Assembly: GCA_036345935.2 (NCBI GenBank)
Contig: JADWOT020000009.1
Span: 7,397,381-7,461,380 of the forward strand
DNA: 64,000 nt
Direction of reading: 5' to 3'
Source: Taenia hydatigena
Taxonomy: Eukaryota > Platyhelminthes > Cestoda > Cyclophyllidea > Taeniidae
In this document: positions 11,531 to 24,333 of the stretch, in pieces
How the letters are laid out: each line of letters opens with the position of its first letter
How positions within the stretch are numbered: the stretch's first letter is position 1
Made by a program: the position numbers and the translations under genes
Notes under the pieces: generated by a model
Databases searched by the model: none
Seen by the model: the letters and a program-made list of their open reading frames with translations, nothing else
What the model was told of the DNA's origin: nothing

Positions 11531-12625
11531 GTAGTTTCATGAGGATGGTTACCATTAGGTATATTATAAGTAAGATACCCGAGTACTTTTAATGTTTCAC
11601 CTACCCAATTACCTCCGGATTTTGGAAACGGACCAGACGGCTTGTTCAGAGGCCATGTCAACGGCGCTTAGCTCTACTGTACATCAACCGCGTGTATTCT
11701 GTCTTGGCGTATTTTCTCAGTCATCTTCAGGGGAGTCTTGGGGCGCTACGTTCAATCTCCCATAAGTGGATTGCTCACTGTACGGTTGTATCTGCTACTT
11801 TATCATTTATTTACATGCAATGAATTGATCTCATGTAGTGATTTAATGCTTAACCACATCAACCCTTTAAACACCGTAGTTTGCGGCTTCACCCAGAGGT
11901 ATGGCACTTAGCTCATGCAAATTTTCCCACCTCTTTGATGTTTTGATAATCTGTTTAACTCTGTGTTTGACGGCGCAGACGCTTGCGTACCCATACGTCG
12001 CACTTTTGCTAGACGACATGCTATTCTTGCTGTGTCGGTAGCCTCGTAGCCCACACTATCTGCTTATGAGTTCATTAAAGCCTTGGGCATCATTTTTCCC
12101 CCATACAGAAATAGCCTATCATGGCTTCAGGGGGAATTTTTAGTGCCTAAATTATGCATATCTACGTTGACAATCATGTAAAACTTTGCAGCAATTGGTA
12201 GGGGATAGCCGCGCATACTAAGGCTCGCCCAAACTCCTGACTCACTCCGGAAAGTAAAAGTTAAACCCTCCATCCATAGATAACGTTGCGCTCCCATAAA
12301 GCGCACCCACAAAATTAATGACACCGTAGGAACAAAAAACCTCCCGAAATAATTCGAGAACAGTAAGTGATGTGTATTATGCTGCAATCGTGGTAAGTCA
12401 GTGGGTAAAATGCACCGGATACGCAAACACGCCTGCGCACATCTCCGCACACTTTAAAAAGGAGGGGAAGCGCGCCAGCAAGAACACGACATCATCAACA
12501 GAAAATAACAATAGGAGGAAGCCAGGAGGCATAGTGGCGGAAAAAGGGAGGAAAAGAAGGTCAGGAAAGACACTGTGGTATGTGAGACGAAGCAGGGATT
12601 GGACAACGAGGCAAAGAGCTTGCCA
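11531..12625. other. Intergenic DNA downstream of the Pellino gene
   Basis: AT-rich sequence; likely includes the 3' UTR of the minus-strand Pellino gene at its right end. A minus-strand open frame at 12127-12450 was examined and matches nothing I recognise. No RNA gene or further repeat copy seen. Confidence 0.4.
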
Positions 12626-15600
12626 TCAGTCAATGTCTGAGTCGATAAGTGGAGGGACGGTGGGGGTAGTGGAAGAGGTCACAGGAGCGAAGACAAAGGG
12701 GGTGGCACGGTGGGGTGAGTCGGGAGGAGTGCAGTTAAAGGCCTCAAAGGCCTCTTTCAGGGTGCTCTCGTCAGCGCGGTGCTGGAAGATTAGTCGCACA
12801 GGGGGGCCCTCAATCACGTGGGCGCAGAAGGGACATTTGGGTACCATTGGTGTCTGATTAGTAACCGGCAACTTCAATTCCGACCAAAACCTAAAAAAAA
12901 TGGCTCAAATGGCAACACAACAGTACAACAACAAGTGTTGAAAATTGTTTATTTGAAGCACGTGCGTTCAGGACTCCGCATCTTGCAGCCGGCGGGAGTT
13001 CTCAACTAGTTCGCCTACCCATTATGCACACTAAAATGCCAGGCACATGTGGGTAGAGAACATGAATCAAGGATTTTAAGCGGAGGAATTAGCTCCAAGG
13101 CGGTGAATACTGAAAATGGGACCAAAGACTCTTATTCTGAATTAACAGTACTGTCCCGTAGATGACAAGGGGAATGGCTGTCAACAAGTGGATTACCTAA
13201 TCCGATTCATATGAAATGTTACTCGCTAGTCAAAAATTTGATACAGATAATCGTTTACTGTTTCTACAGCATTAAGATCTCGCCGGACAAATACTAAAGC
13301 AGAAGTTGTGATGCGATGACTCTGGTATCGCAGTAGTGGCAACGTACTTGAAAGACTAAAAATAGCTTGCTCAAATCGAACCCCTAATTCCAAAACACGA
13401 GGAAGTTACATGTGACGGAACAATTATCAGCACATCAGTCAGCGATACGTAAAACTGGGAATAGGCGGGAAATGCATCAATATTGGTCAAAATAAAGCTG
13501 TTGTAGCCATTTATTCAAACAGTTATCGCGATGTTGAGCAAAAAACAGCCACTTACCAACTGACTTAAGGGATAACAAATGAATGCTATTTGAGCGTCTT
13601 ATACCAGTGGCATGAAACGATCCGTGTTAGATAACTTGATTTACTCGGATAGATAGACAAAGCCAATATCGGTCACCTTGCCAGTGTACTTATTTATACA
13701 GCCATAGCGTTGGACTGTAAATCAAAACGCAGTTGAACCTACTCGCACAAATTGATGCTTTTGCAACGAGAAAACAGTAAAAGCTGACATTTAAAGGGCC
13801 ACAATTCAATAAAAAATCCACCCATTCCATTGATTAACTTTGGCAGTACAGTAGCGTTTTCGTGAGGTCATCGGAGCCCACCTGACGGTCGCCTCAGAGG
13901 CGATGTGACCACAGGGATTGAAGCAATGCGAGAGGGCACCCCGATCTACAAAAAATCCGACCTCCTCGCCGATGGAGATACGAACAAATTGCGATTTCTG
14001 CCGGCACAAGGGGCACGTCCGATTATTTGATTCAGATGAAGACCTGCGATGTAGAAAAAGTAGACATTCACTTATTTGCCCTAAGGAAAACACAATCTTG
14101 GCTTTGGAACCTTTCCTTAATACCTGTTCAGCACCGAACAACAAAAACGGTGACTAGATTAAACTTGAAGATGCATACCCATACAATTATCATTCAATTA
14201 AACAATGAGACAAATGGTAAAAACGAGAAGACGTCGCAGCAGTCATTTTTTAATGTTAAAACAAATATAATCATGCCAGAAAACGATACCAAACATTAGT
14301 AGGATTGAAGAGCAGTTTAATACTAATAACATATTTACACATGGTGATGAAAATCCAAAATAAGTAACCAATTGAGCCAACAATGCTAATCATCCAACTA
14401 AAATTAGTCTTTAGAATTAACTCATTTTCTCATTTCATGCACTTAATCGGCATTAGGAGCCCTTCGTAGCTCACGATTTCGATTTAATTTAAAAGCGAAG
14501 TGATAGTGGTTTACGTGGAAAGAGAATATTCCTCGCTAAAGGGGCACCTGAGATGACAAAGTAATAAAGCTAACCTCGGTGTGGCGAAAACACCATCTTA
14601 GAGTACCAAATTCAGATACCGACGTGGAATTATTGACAAAAGATACTGACAAAGCAATTACTGATGTTAGATCAGATCCACCCAATGCTGGACAATTTGA
14701 ATCCACTAATAATAATGACATTCAACTATAGTAAAAGGGCCCAATGTGCAAACCCTATTACTCCTAGCACTAAAGCAAGTGAGCATCCAGAATGTGGGTG
14801 ACACTAATCACATCAATTCTTAGCTTGAGCAGAAACTGTGGAGAAAGACAGAGTGAACGATGCGGACGAAAGTACTTTTGCCTGGCACCGGTTAGCATTG
14901 CTCGCAGCAAGCACGCAATCAGAAGGGTGAGAGGAGAACAGCGCACCCACCCCTTTCAAATACCAGAAGGACAGTGTCAAGCTCTAAGACCCACTTAGTG
15001 AAAGGACCAAAAGGAAACAAATGTTGGGTAGGACGATAAAAAGACTAGAGTTCCCCTTTGTGAGCGCGCGCGAGTGACAACGAGCGACCGGATATCCGCA
15101 TTCGGACAGCTCTGCCCAGATTTGTCATGTCAAGTTGCCAAATCTACCACAGCCAGGCGGCTTGTATGAATCTCGCCCAACTGACGAGAAAAAGGTAATG
15201 TGGACTCACTGTTGATTGTTGGGCTGCCAGTCGTGATAGCCGTGCACATGGCCGCAGTTCAAATATACGTGGGGCTGGCTCCCACCACCGAAAGTGGTAC
15301 TTATAGAGGGGCTGGAAAAGTCTCGACCAAATATTGCGGGATAAGAGCATTTGGAGGGGATTCGGGATGAGCCAAGCCCCTTAAAATGGAGAGTTTTCAA
15401 GTAAACCGGGCATTGGATGTGCAGCTGATTGAGAATATTCACCTGAAGCAAAACAAGGGAGCTTGCTCAAGGAGAATTTAAGACGATTTAAGTGGTCCAG
15501 AGGAGCTCCAGAATTTGCTCACACAGATGCTGAGCAATGGTTCGGTTACAATGTACACCTTTTAAATCTGCGGGTGAGGTTCAACGCGAAGACAAAATCG

Positions 15601-18600
15601 CATTAGCCAAACCGCTAGATAGTTTTATGTGAGCCTTGACACTGACTAACGCATGGCAATTAGGTAAAGGAATTTTACCAAAGCAATAGCTTTGCCGCAA
15701 GAAATGCTAACCCTAGATGTATGCACACACCATTTCGCCGATGTCGGTGAGGGTTAGTCCGTTTTTTAGACCCTCTGCCGACCGCCAGATGAGGATAGCA
15801 CCGCAGAGGTCAATGAGAGTCCCGTCCTCAAGCACATTGTCTTCATCCTTAACCTGCAAAGACACCGCATCGGCAGAAGAACAATTATAACTTTTCGTCA
15901 ACCAAAAAGTTTTTTTCCATTAACAAAGAATTTGTGGGACAAGTCACTTTCTGATGAATCAAGTCTAAAGTGAAGGAACTCCGAATACGGATAAAAAAGG
16001 GAAGTCCGAAAGTTTATCACTTCTGGATCATGCTAGTAATTAGATTCGAGTTCTACCCGGAAAAAAACAGCGAGTAGTGAATTGAGATAATAACTACAAT
16101 TAGCAAGGTAAAAAGATGCATACCCGATCAGTTTCTCCGGGCACAAACATGGTGGAATGCAGTTTGTAAACATTTCCGCGTACACTGACTTCGCGCCAGA
16201 GTGAACTGAAAGAGTGCACCAGATGAGGCAAAATAGTAGCTGCTTACGTCCATAAACACCTATTACCAATTCTCAGAGCCGAAACAATTCAACAAATAGG
16301 AATACGGTGATAAGAAACTGATTCACTGGTGGTGAGAGTTACTGTTAGACAATGACCCCCGTCTGGCCGAGGTTTACTCTTTTCATAAACAGATGCGATA
16401 AGGAGCGATTACGCTGTTTTGTGTTTACTTGCATTTTATTTTGCACTTTAAAAACGATTTCTATAATATGATAATACGCTGCGTAAGCTGCAAAAGCTGA
16501 AGCCTCAAAAACTTATTTGTGGTGAAAATATTGCTGCCTTGGGAAATTATGCATAAGAAGCTAAGGCAACAAAAAAAAGTTACAGATGTGAGAGATATTA
16601 CTCATGACAGCTTATGCATCTATTTAAAAACGTATAGATCCCACAAACTTAATCATGCCGCATCATTGACGTTTTAATCAAACTGGTAAAGATATTGCAG
16701 TATTAGGGGAATAAGCTTTCAACTATGCGAAATTAAAGTAGCCAAGGCGATTTTTTGTTATCTTCAGAGGAAAACTATGTTTAAGACTAAGTTCAAAATA
16801 ATGCATTTGGGAGAACAAAATATTTGACTTACGATTGTTCGTCATCTAGAACAAAAGGAAGAGTGTTTTAGTAAAAGGGAACAACTCGTGGGGCGAGAAA
16901 ATATTGTGATGAAGTTGATGAAAACAGACTCCTAATGAAATCAATTAGAGAGGGATCTGAAACACACTGAATACAAACTACATCACCGTTTTGGAAATTT
17001 ACTAAAGAGAAAAAAGGACACTGGTCCAAATAAGCATAGCATATAATTAATAAAAATGGGTTGAAGAATGAAACTAATGTAGCCTCCTTCAATGTAGTAC
17101 TTTCTGCTCCCCAGAGGGATCGTTATAAAGTGATAGACTGTACCAACTGATAAAAGCTCATACTGAAATGTGCCATTAAATGATACGAAGTTCACCTGCT
17201 TCACCCCTTTTGAGCCATTGACTTGGTCTGAATATCCGGACCCCATTTGTAGTAAATCCATCCATAATATCGCTATGCCGCCATTTGCAGGCGTTTTCCT
17301 GAATAGCAGAAAAAGTAATAAATCACGCCTTAGTCGGTCGTTTGACAACTTGAAGATAAAAAGTTAAAATAGACCTGCACACCGCATACAATTCTCCAAG
17401 TAAACGCCTTTCGTTCCCATTTAGGGTGGAAAATTTGCTGGGACAAAAAGGCGAAACGAAGTTCCATAGCAGTTTGCACTGTTAATTGGGGGAATTAGTG
17501 AGGCAAGTCTAAAAATTGCCAGGAAACCTCCAAAATCTTGGATGCAATGTTTAACTACAACTAAGATTTATGGCCGCTACCCTGCAGCACACATGCACAC
17601 AGGCGTAGAGACTTGTGTGCTGATTAACTTTCAGCACTGCACAGCACTACCGGCTTCAAAGAGGCGGTTTTACAGGGAGATGGGATAAGTTGGGGTTTGG
17701 TTACAAACAGGAAGTTAGTGATAAGGCGAGGAGTGTGTGAATTAAACTTACACCAAGAAAAATGTTATTACGCGTATCAAAGCCGGCCGCGTAGATGCGA
17801 GCCTTGTGCGGCGACCTTCGATCGATATCGATGCGACAGGCGAAGCGGGAGACAGTGGAGAGAGCACCCATCGGTTTCTTGGGTGACGAAGAGGGCTTGT
17901 CTAACACACCAAGGGAGAATTTCCCACGACTCTTGTATGAGAACGGGCTGCCCCCATTGGTGGGTTTAGCCTCTGTCGGAGATGGCGCATCTCCGATATG
18001 GAAATCAATGATTGGTGACATGTACCGACCGATCTGTAAGGTGAGAAACAATGCTCACAGTCTACCAAGGGGCAGGTGCCAATGGCTCATGCAGCCGTGT
18101 CAAGGTAAATCGGGATACGAAATTACTAAAGCAGGCATCAATAGAAGGGCGTAGCGTCTCCGGTTCCTACATAAAATAGTTGTTTAACTGAGCCAAAGAA
18201 ATTAAATGGCAACTTCGCAAAACTATTGGCGGGTACAGAAAATCTAATGTAAGACTAATCGAACGTATGGTAGTTTCAGGATAACAGCTCTTTATTGAGT
18301 GTTTGAAGGTGTCCAAAAAATAAAACGGTACCATGTGTAAGCTGACTTAAAACCAAACCACCGTTTGTAAACTACAGTCAAGAAAAGGCAAAATCCTTGG
18401 GAGAAGATGAAGATAACCACCTGGAAGAGGTCAATGTTTGGGTCAGGAACATACTCCACCACAACCGTGTTGGTTCGATTGAAGGTGAACGAAACAGCGT
18501 GGCGGTTAGGATTGACAACAACCTGAAAGAAATGCAAGACACTGTGGCAACAAGAAGTATTGTAAAAACCATAAAATAATTTGTTAGCGCAATGAAACAT

Positions 18601-20864
18601 GAATCCAGCATCTTGTAGTTAAGTGCTAATGGAATCTCCGCAATGCATATAACCACTGACTGTTGAAATTCACCGTTAATTAAAAAGGAAGAAAATTGAC
18701 CAGGGCCTTGAGCATACTGCACAGGGGACGTGGTAGAGCATTGAAATGCGCATCGTCTCAGTCGCTGACCAAGGAGAGCAATCATCGAGGCAGAGAAAAC
18801 CTGCGCAATACGTGATCCTGACAGACCATTCATAGAGACACTCAAATGGTGGAATGGTGGTATACAAAAAGATGCACTGGTTCTGAGGTGACAAGAAGCC
18901 ACTTGTCATCCTCGACCGCTCTGAATCGAAATGCACGATAAAGTTAAAGCATGATATGGCTATCGAAAAAATGCCAAAACCCAAATTATGTCTACGAGGA
19001 AACAATAATATTTTAGGCCGAGCACCAACAAACGGTGTCGGAAAATTCGGAGGTACTTGGCCTCAAGCGAGTAATGATTCCAAGCAGTTTAGTTCTTAAA
19101 CAACAAAACAGACGTACAGAAGGCAACATAAGTAGCTCGCAAGGCGAAGATTACGGCATATTTTATTCAGCTATAAAATAACAACCTCGCTTAGAGGAAG
19201 CAGTCAAGCGATACTACGCAGCCTACTCAGTCTTACGAGTCGTAGTGCATATAAATCTACTCGAAACGCATTTTCGTTAATGCCCGTTGATGTATGGTTC
19301 GACCAGAAAACACACTTTTGTGCCAGTTTTGTTGGACGGTTTCTCGGAAAGTCATGAAGAGAAATTAACGATCATAAAATGTGCAATTTGCAACGCTAAT
19401 AAATCATAGCAGACACACGATCGCGATGCCCATATGCACACATCATTGGAGGGGGGAAGCAGGAGAAGCTAAAACAGCTCATCAAAGAATTTACTATCAT
19501 GAATATTTGCGAGGATTGTCTCAGCGCAGGAGAAAGAAAGACTGGGACCTGCCCAAGAGGACCACAAAACTATCCTAGCATAGGGAATTAGTGCCTCCAA
19601 AGTTCATTGTCAGCTAGAGAGTAACTCATGCATCAGCATGCCAACTAGTGCCTCCAGCGACTAAAAATTTACGCAGAGCGTTGAAAAGAAGACAGCTCCA
19701 CAGTTTTCTAGAGTTAAAGGCAATGACAAGGATTTTAAATAGGGAGAATGATCATAATTTTTGAAAGATTATGTGTAACTTTTAAATTAGCGGAAGTACT
19801 GCATTAACTTTATATTTACTATGTACAGCAACGACAAATGGCGTTAACTAAGCAATCTAATCAGCTCATCATATAAGGTGATCAAGAGTAGCATGGCGTT
19901 GTCTATAAGTTAAGTAAGTCTACGCATTTAGAGTTAACGCCATTGTTCAGTCCAAATATGCCGAAATACATACCCAAAGACTGACGTGGGTAGCGTCCGG
20001 TAGAGCTTATAAAAAAAAAAATCCGACATCTCAACTAAGAGTGTTAAATCGGGTTAAGACAGAAGCAAAGACTCGTAAGCATCTCCTAAAGATTAAGATG
20101 ATTCGATAGACAAGGATTCAACATTCGAGTATGACGTAAGTCGGAAAAAGTGCGTGTGAGCACTCAATAAGCCAATCAAACACGCATGTACTAAAGACTC
20201 TATGAAATCAGACATTCAACCATGTAGCGAGCACGCATTGTCAATAAAATAAATCAAAGAAGGAAATATCAAGTTACTTCAGACTTTGTCGAGTCGGGAA
20301 CAAAAGATACAGGGCCGGGAGAAACACCGTTAGGAAATGGCCTTTGAAAGAGGTCCAGGCATGTATCTCTATTCCTCGAAATTTCTGGTTTGGTGGCTCC
20401 ACCGTTTGTGCTGAAGTAAAATTGAAGCCAAATTACGAACAGCGAATACACACGGGAATATTTACCGAAGACCAAAACAAAATCCGATCTATATGATGAC
20501 GAAATTGGAACACAATAAGCCAGACAGCATCTATGAGAAAAGTGCTTGATGGGTAGTCAGAGCATAGTAGATTAGCAGACAAAGCAAATAAAAGGTTGCA
20601 AAAGGTTGACAAATATCAGAAGGAAGGTGTAGCGTTAGCCCATATATTAGAAATATTCTAATCAAAAAGATAACACTACACGATTGCTTGATCCTTAGAT
20701 GATTAAGAGAAGCATAGAACGAATGAACAAAGTGAAAAAACTGCGACTAACGCAGAAGTTGAATGTTGTACAATTAGTAATTTATGGAAGGTCAAACCAG
20801 CATCCTAATCGAAGTAAGCGACATACCCAAGAAGAATGAGCCTTCCATAGCATAGACTATTCAT
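12626..20864 (-). CDS. Pellino-family E3 ubiquitin ligase
   Basis: Pellino proteins bind phosphorylated IRAK/TRAF partners through an FHA-like domain and ubiquitinate them through a C-terminal RING-like domain in Toll/IL-1 signalling. Minus-strand exons: 20864-20827, 20410-20278, 18522-18421, 18033-17752, 17298-17196, about 16205-16124, 15853-15731, 15442-15210, 14043-13839, 12853-12626; roughly 510-520 residues (vertebrates about 420). Diagnostic stretches include YGRLILLG, TNTVVVEYVPDPN, SRFACRI, ARIYAAGFDTRNNIFLG, MDGFTTNGV, LWREVSVRGNVY, DGTLIDLCGAILIWRSAEGL, YLNCGHVHGYHDW, CPLCRQ, NPCGHIASE and CPFCAHVI. The ATG at 20864 gives MNSLCYGRLILLG; frame is also open back to an acceptor before 20891, which could be a spliced-leader site or mark another upstream exon. 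The 17196/16205 junction is out of phase as drawn. The C-terminus runs about 55 residues beyond the usual RLIFQ ending. Confidence 0.85.
12854..13838 (-). other. Pellino intron between CGHIASE and CPFC exons
   Basis: Donor reads AAA followed by GTTAAT, a weak site chosen because it is the one that keeps both the conserved Trp (VRW) and CPFC in frame. AT-rich, no gene seen inside. Confidence 0.5.
14044..15209 (-). other. Pellino intron, 1.17 kb
   Basis: Lies between the NCGHVHGYH and CPLC exons. Phase 2 donor CA/GTGAGT and an acceptor CATCGCAG join as one Gln codon. No repeat or RNA gene recognised. Confidence 0.5.
17196..20864 (-). other. FHA-like N-terminal part of Pellino, five exons
   Basis: Exons 20864-20827 (MNSLCYGRLILLG), 20410-20278 (FQRPFPNGVSPGPVSF), 18522-18421 (TVVVEYVPDPNIDLFQ), 18033-17752 and 17298-17196 (CKWRHSDIMDGFTTNGV) line up in order with the Pellino FHA-like domain. 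Exon 18033-17752 carries a Ser/Pro/Lys-rich insert before SRFACRI, longer than in vertebrates. The first four junctions are in phase with GT donors and AG acceptors. Confidence 0.8.
18523..20277 (-). other. Pellino intron, 1.75 kb
   Basis: Lies between the exon ending TKSE and the exon starting VVVNPNR, phase 0. AT-rich; no gene recognised inside, although short open frames exist on both strands. Confidence 0.5.
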
Positions 20865-23800
20865 TACAACCTTGTCAGAAATAACCGAGCCCTGTAAGTT
20901 GGACGCAGCCCCAAACCTCGGTCCCCGACGAGTCATCTTAAGTTTAAATAATCGAGTACTGACCTTGAAAGTATTATGTCATCATCATTAACCCAACAAT
21001 AGCTAATAAGGAATTTCTTAAAAGAAATATATGTAAACAGATGATGCCATGCTTTTTACTGACACACAAAACCCAGTGCTGTTGAAAACTGGGTTTCAAA
21101 TACGCGCATTTTTGAAATTATTTTAACCAAAAATACGTTCTCAGCGTAAGAACGTAAGCCAACCCCCTCAGCCCTCCTTGAAGCCAAACGAAAACAAGGT
21201 GAGAGCAGAAAAGTATTTTGACATACCAAGTGGCTCGAAGCTACTGGCATGAATTGGGAGTTATGCCCCCTATAACGTACCATGGTGACCCTTAGGTGCT
21301 CACGAAACCAAAGCGAAGAAATACGAAGAAATTTTGGTAACTCACCGCACAAGTGTTAAACTCATCATAATATAAGCAGTGCTAGGCAAAAATAGCCTTT
21401 CATGCTGTAAGGAAATAGGCTAAATGCTAAACCGATTATGACATGGACTATGCAGACAGTTCTTCCCTTTTCTCCTCTTCCTTTCTTTCGCCCTTGCTAT
21501 GAAAAGATTGGTTAATTCCAGACATATTTATTGTAAGCAGAGGAAGGGTATGGGTAGCGGAGTCTAGGTGTCTAGGGCCAAGGAGAGTGACGAGGTTAGT
21601 CCACGACCAGATTTAAATTGTCCTCCCGCCCCTCGCCTAAAAAGCATGTTTAAAGGGCATATGCATTACAGGCTAGTCCCATTTATCCTAGCCTTTGATT
21701 TCACAAGAACGTCTACTCAACAGGGAAATAATTCAGGGCGCCTAGAAATATGAGGTAATAATGTACAACTTTGTTCCCAGTTCTGAATTTAGATAAATAT
21801 ATAGTAGATCGTTCCTCGTTTAACTCCCTCTCTCTGGCCTTTAAAGCCTTTCGACTAACAGACTGATTCGACAAGGGCGTGTTTATCAGCCAGCATTAAC
21901 GGGATGCATGTGCGTTTAGAAGTCCGGCTAACAAATTCTCCTCTACCTCAAAGAAATTTGACACCTCTTCCGTTGCGGGATTAGAGTCCACTGAATGCTT
22001 TTTACCTAGTTGGCACGTTTAAACAACGCGAACATTATATATCATAATGAAAAGTGGTGTCTCCCTTTTTTCAAGCAAGGAACTCTCTGCGCCAAATTGT
22101 CTGAACATCAGTGCATTATTTGGGGTAAAATTCCTCCCTTGAATTTGACAACACATCAAGGAAATAGATGGACTTATAAATGCATCAATGGAGTCTAATT
22201 CTTTGCCCCTTATCTCTCGATTACGCCTTACAAGTGTGGATTCTTGTGTATAACACTCGACCTACCGACGGTTGACGACAGAATTCGCTAAGAATGGGCT
22301 GCAAACCTCTTACCAAATTTCAAATCGCAACTGAGTGACACATTCTATTGTGATAAAACGCATTCGTCAGCCATTATAACACTGAAGAGACACTAGTACA
22401 GTTGCATTACGATTAGAAACCAACATTTAAGCAAATAAGTAACATGGGATTTACTCAGAGGTGGAGTTATACATTTGGCCTCTATTGGGCATCGTAACGA
22501 TGAATCGTTAGCCATGCCAGCACGTGGAAGCTGAAGAGATGTATCAGACCACAGATTTATGGAGGATGAAAAGCGCTTTTAAAGGTTGCACTAAATACAT
22601 TGCAAAGGAATGTTGAGATTAGATGGTATCGCCCACCGAGGTATTCGTTTTGAACAAGTCAATTTAACCCTAACTCTTACCGCCTAAATTTGACAAAGTG
22701 TGTTGAGAGTGCAATTTCTACTTATATTAGACGCTAATACCACAAACGCTCCCGTATTGCAGAGAATTGCGTGAAACAGCTTAAACTCAGAATCTGTGCA
22801 ACATCATCCTATTCCAAACTCCCGGTTTTGAACTATACTCGAATGGCGAGTGCCTCATTAACGTTTCATGGACGTCAACGGCTTTGGGTATCGTTTAATT
22901 TACAAGCCTTCCCGAGGTTTAGTAAATTGTAACTGATAACTGTTTCCACAGTTGGCGTCTACAATTCCTAACCGCTGAACAAATGAATTATCGTATCCTC
23001 GAAGTATTACGGTAGGGGGGGAACATACTGGGCTAACATGACTCCATTCGCATGACTTTCAGAAGGCGGAATACAGAGTTACTTTACCATCAAATACGTT
23101 TAGCATTGCTGACCGGGGTCGGTGCAAAAAATACCGTAAATCTGTTTCGTAAAAATTCAAGGTTAGCGGGTGCGCCCACCATTTATCACAAACTGAAGGC
23201 ATTAACCATTGGAAGTCGCTTTTGAAATACCAAGTCATTTTGAATTAGAACACACCACTGCATTGTGAATTTTGTAAAAGTCAAGACTTAGTTTCCACCT
23301 TTTGGGAGAAATGAAGTGGATGCATTTATGTGAACGTAGTGGATCAGGAGACTAAAAGGCGAGTAACTTTTGGGTGGCCACAATAAAAAGAGGATGTAGG
23401 GCGAGAAAGAGACGCGATTTCAGCAAAAATTAGCGGATGTACGATACAGCATTATTTTCACATAAAGGATGTTTTGTCATTAAAATTAGCAGAGACCTAA
23501 CCACCGAAATATGCGTTGCTTTACCAAGATGTATGGAGGAGGTTTGGTGCGATGGGTGTGGATTCATAGATCGGGCACTTGTGGCTTCGAATTCCGACCA
23601 ATAAGTAAATAAGTTTGAGGCGTTAAATATTTAATTAAGTTTTTAACTTTTATGAAAGTGGATAATTACACGTGCCAGGACAGTTGTGCACTAATTATCC
23701 GTGATCGCATTCTCGCTACATGAATATCCCTGCAGTTTTGATGACTTAAAGTTACATTGCTTTTCCAAAATTAGCCACGCTTTCTGAAGAGCACAGAGAT

Positions 23801-24315
23801 CATAAAAAAGTGGGAAAATCTGCATAAAGATCAAAATAGGGTTTATTAAAAATTTAACGGCGTAAGGAATTCGGCTAGTGAATGGGATTTAAAGCGCTAC
23901 TACGCACGCATCAGTGCTCCACTAGGAAGATTAAGAAGGACGCTCCGAATGATTAGACTCAGCAATCATACAAACGCGCACTTCTGATCAGATCGTGGTC
24001 CTAAATACCACCAAAAAATAAGTATCAGAGCCTCAAATACAAGCTAAAAAAATCAGAACTCAGAGTTCATAAAAGTAGGAACTATGAATCAATTAGAAGG
24101 CAGTAAAATCACTAGCAGACGATGGGATACCAGATGAGTTCTCTTTTGGTTGGCACTGCAACCAAAATGTGCAAGTTCGGTGGACATCTGTCAGCTCGCC
24201 TTCTGGTTAGAGGCTTTGTTGGTTTGCACAGAGAAAACTACATTCTGGGAGGAATCGAGATGGAATGCTTACGATTCTTAGAAATGCCTTATCACCTCTC
24301 TGAAAATAAGTGGAA

Positions 24316-24333
24316 ATGGCATTGCAATGCCAT
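24316..24333. repeat. Perfect 18-bp palindrome
   Basis: ATGGCATTGCAATGCCAT reads the same on both strands. It lies in the gene-poor interval. Chance or a dimeric factor site are both possible. Confidence 0.4.

Larger units (their letters stand above)
12626..15442 (-). other. RING-like C-terminal domain of Pellino with extra tail, three exons
   Basis: Exons 15442-15210, 14043-13839 and 12853-12626. Metal-binding pairs of the Pellino RING are visible as CPVY, NCGHVHGYH, CPLC, NPCGH and CPFC. The CGHVCSE motif of other Pellinos reads CGHIASE here, so one conserved Cys is Ala. After VRLIFQ, where vertebrate Pellinos nearly end, the frame continues through an acidic/Thr/Pro-rich tail ending in DSDID. 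In the first of these exons a Ser/Pro/Phe-rich loop of about 20 residues is inserted between CPVY and the CGH motif. Confidence 0.8.

Noticed and set aside
12400..12416. 17-base identity (AGTGGGTAAAATGCACC) with 39869-39885
   Set aside because: Flanks differ; a single short match of this length is only mildly unlikely by chance.
12127..12450. 107-codon minus-strand open frame
   Set aside because: No motif or family recognised, no splice context with Pellino, composition like the surrounding non-coding DNA.
17396..17458. Possible extra Pellino exon on the minus strand between a CCCAG acceptor and a CAG/GTCTAT donor
   Set aside because: The following exon (17298-17196) continues the Pellino homology directly from NNIFLG with ENACKW, so nothing is missing there.
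21056..21352. 98-codon minus-strand frame upstream of Pellino, considered as a 5' exon
   Set aside because: Does not resemble Pellino N-termini, and the ATG at 20864 already gives the expected start.
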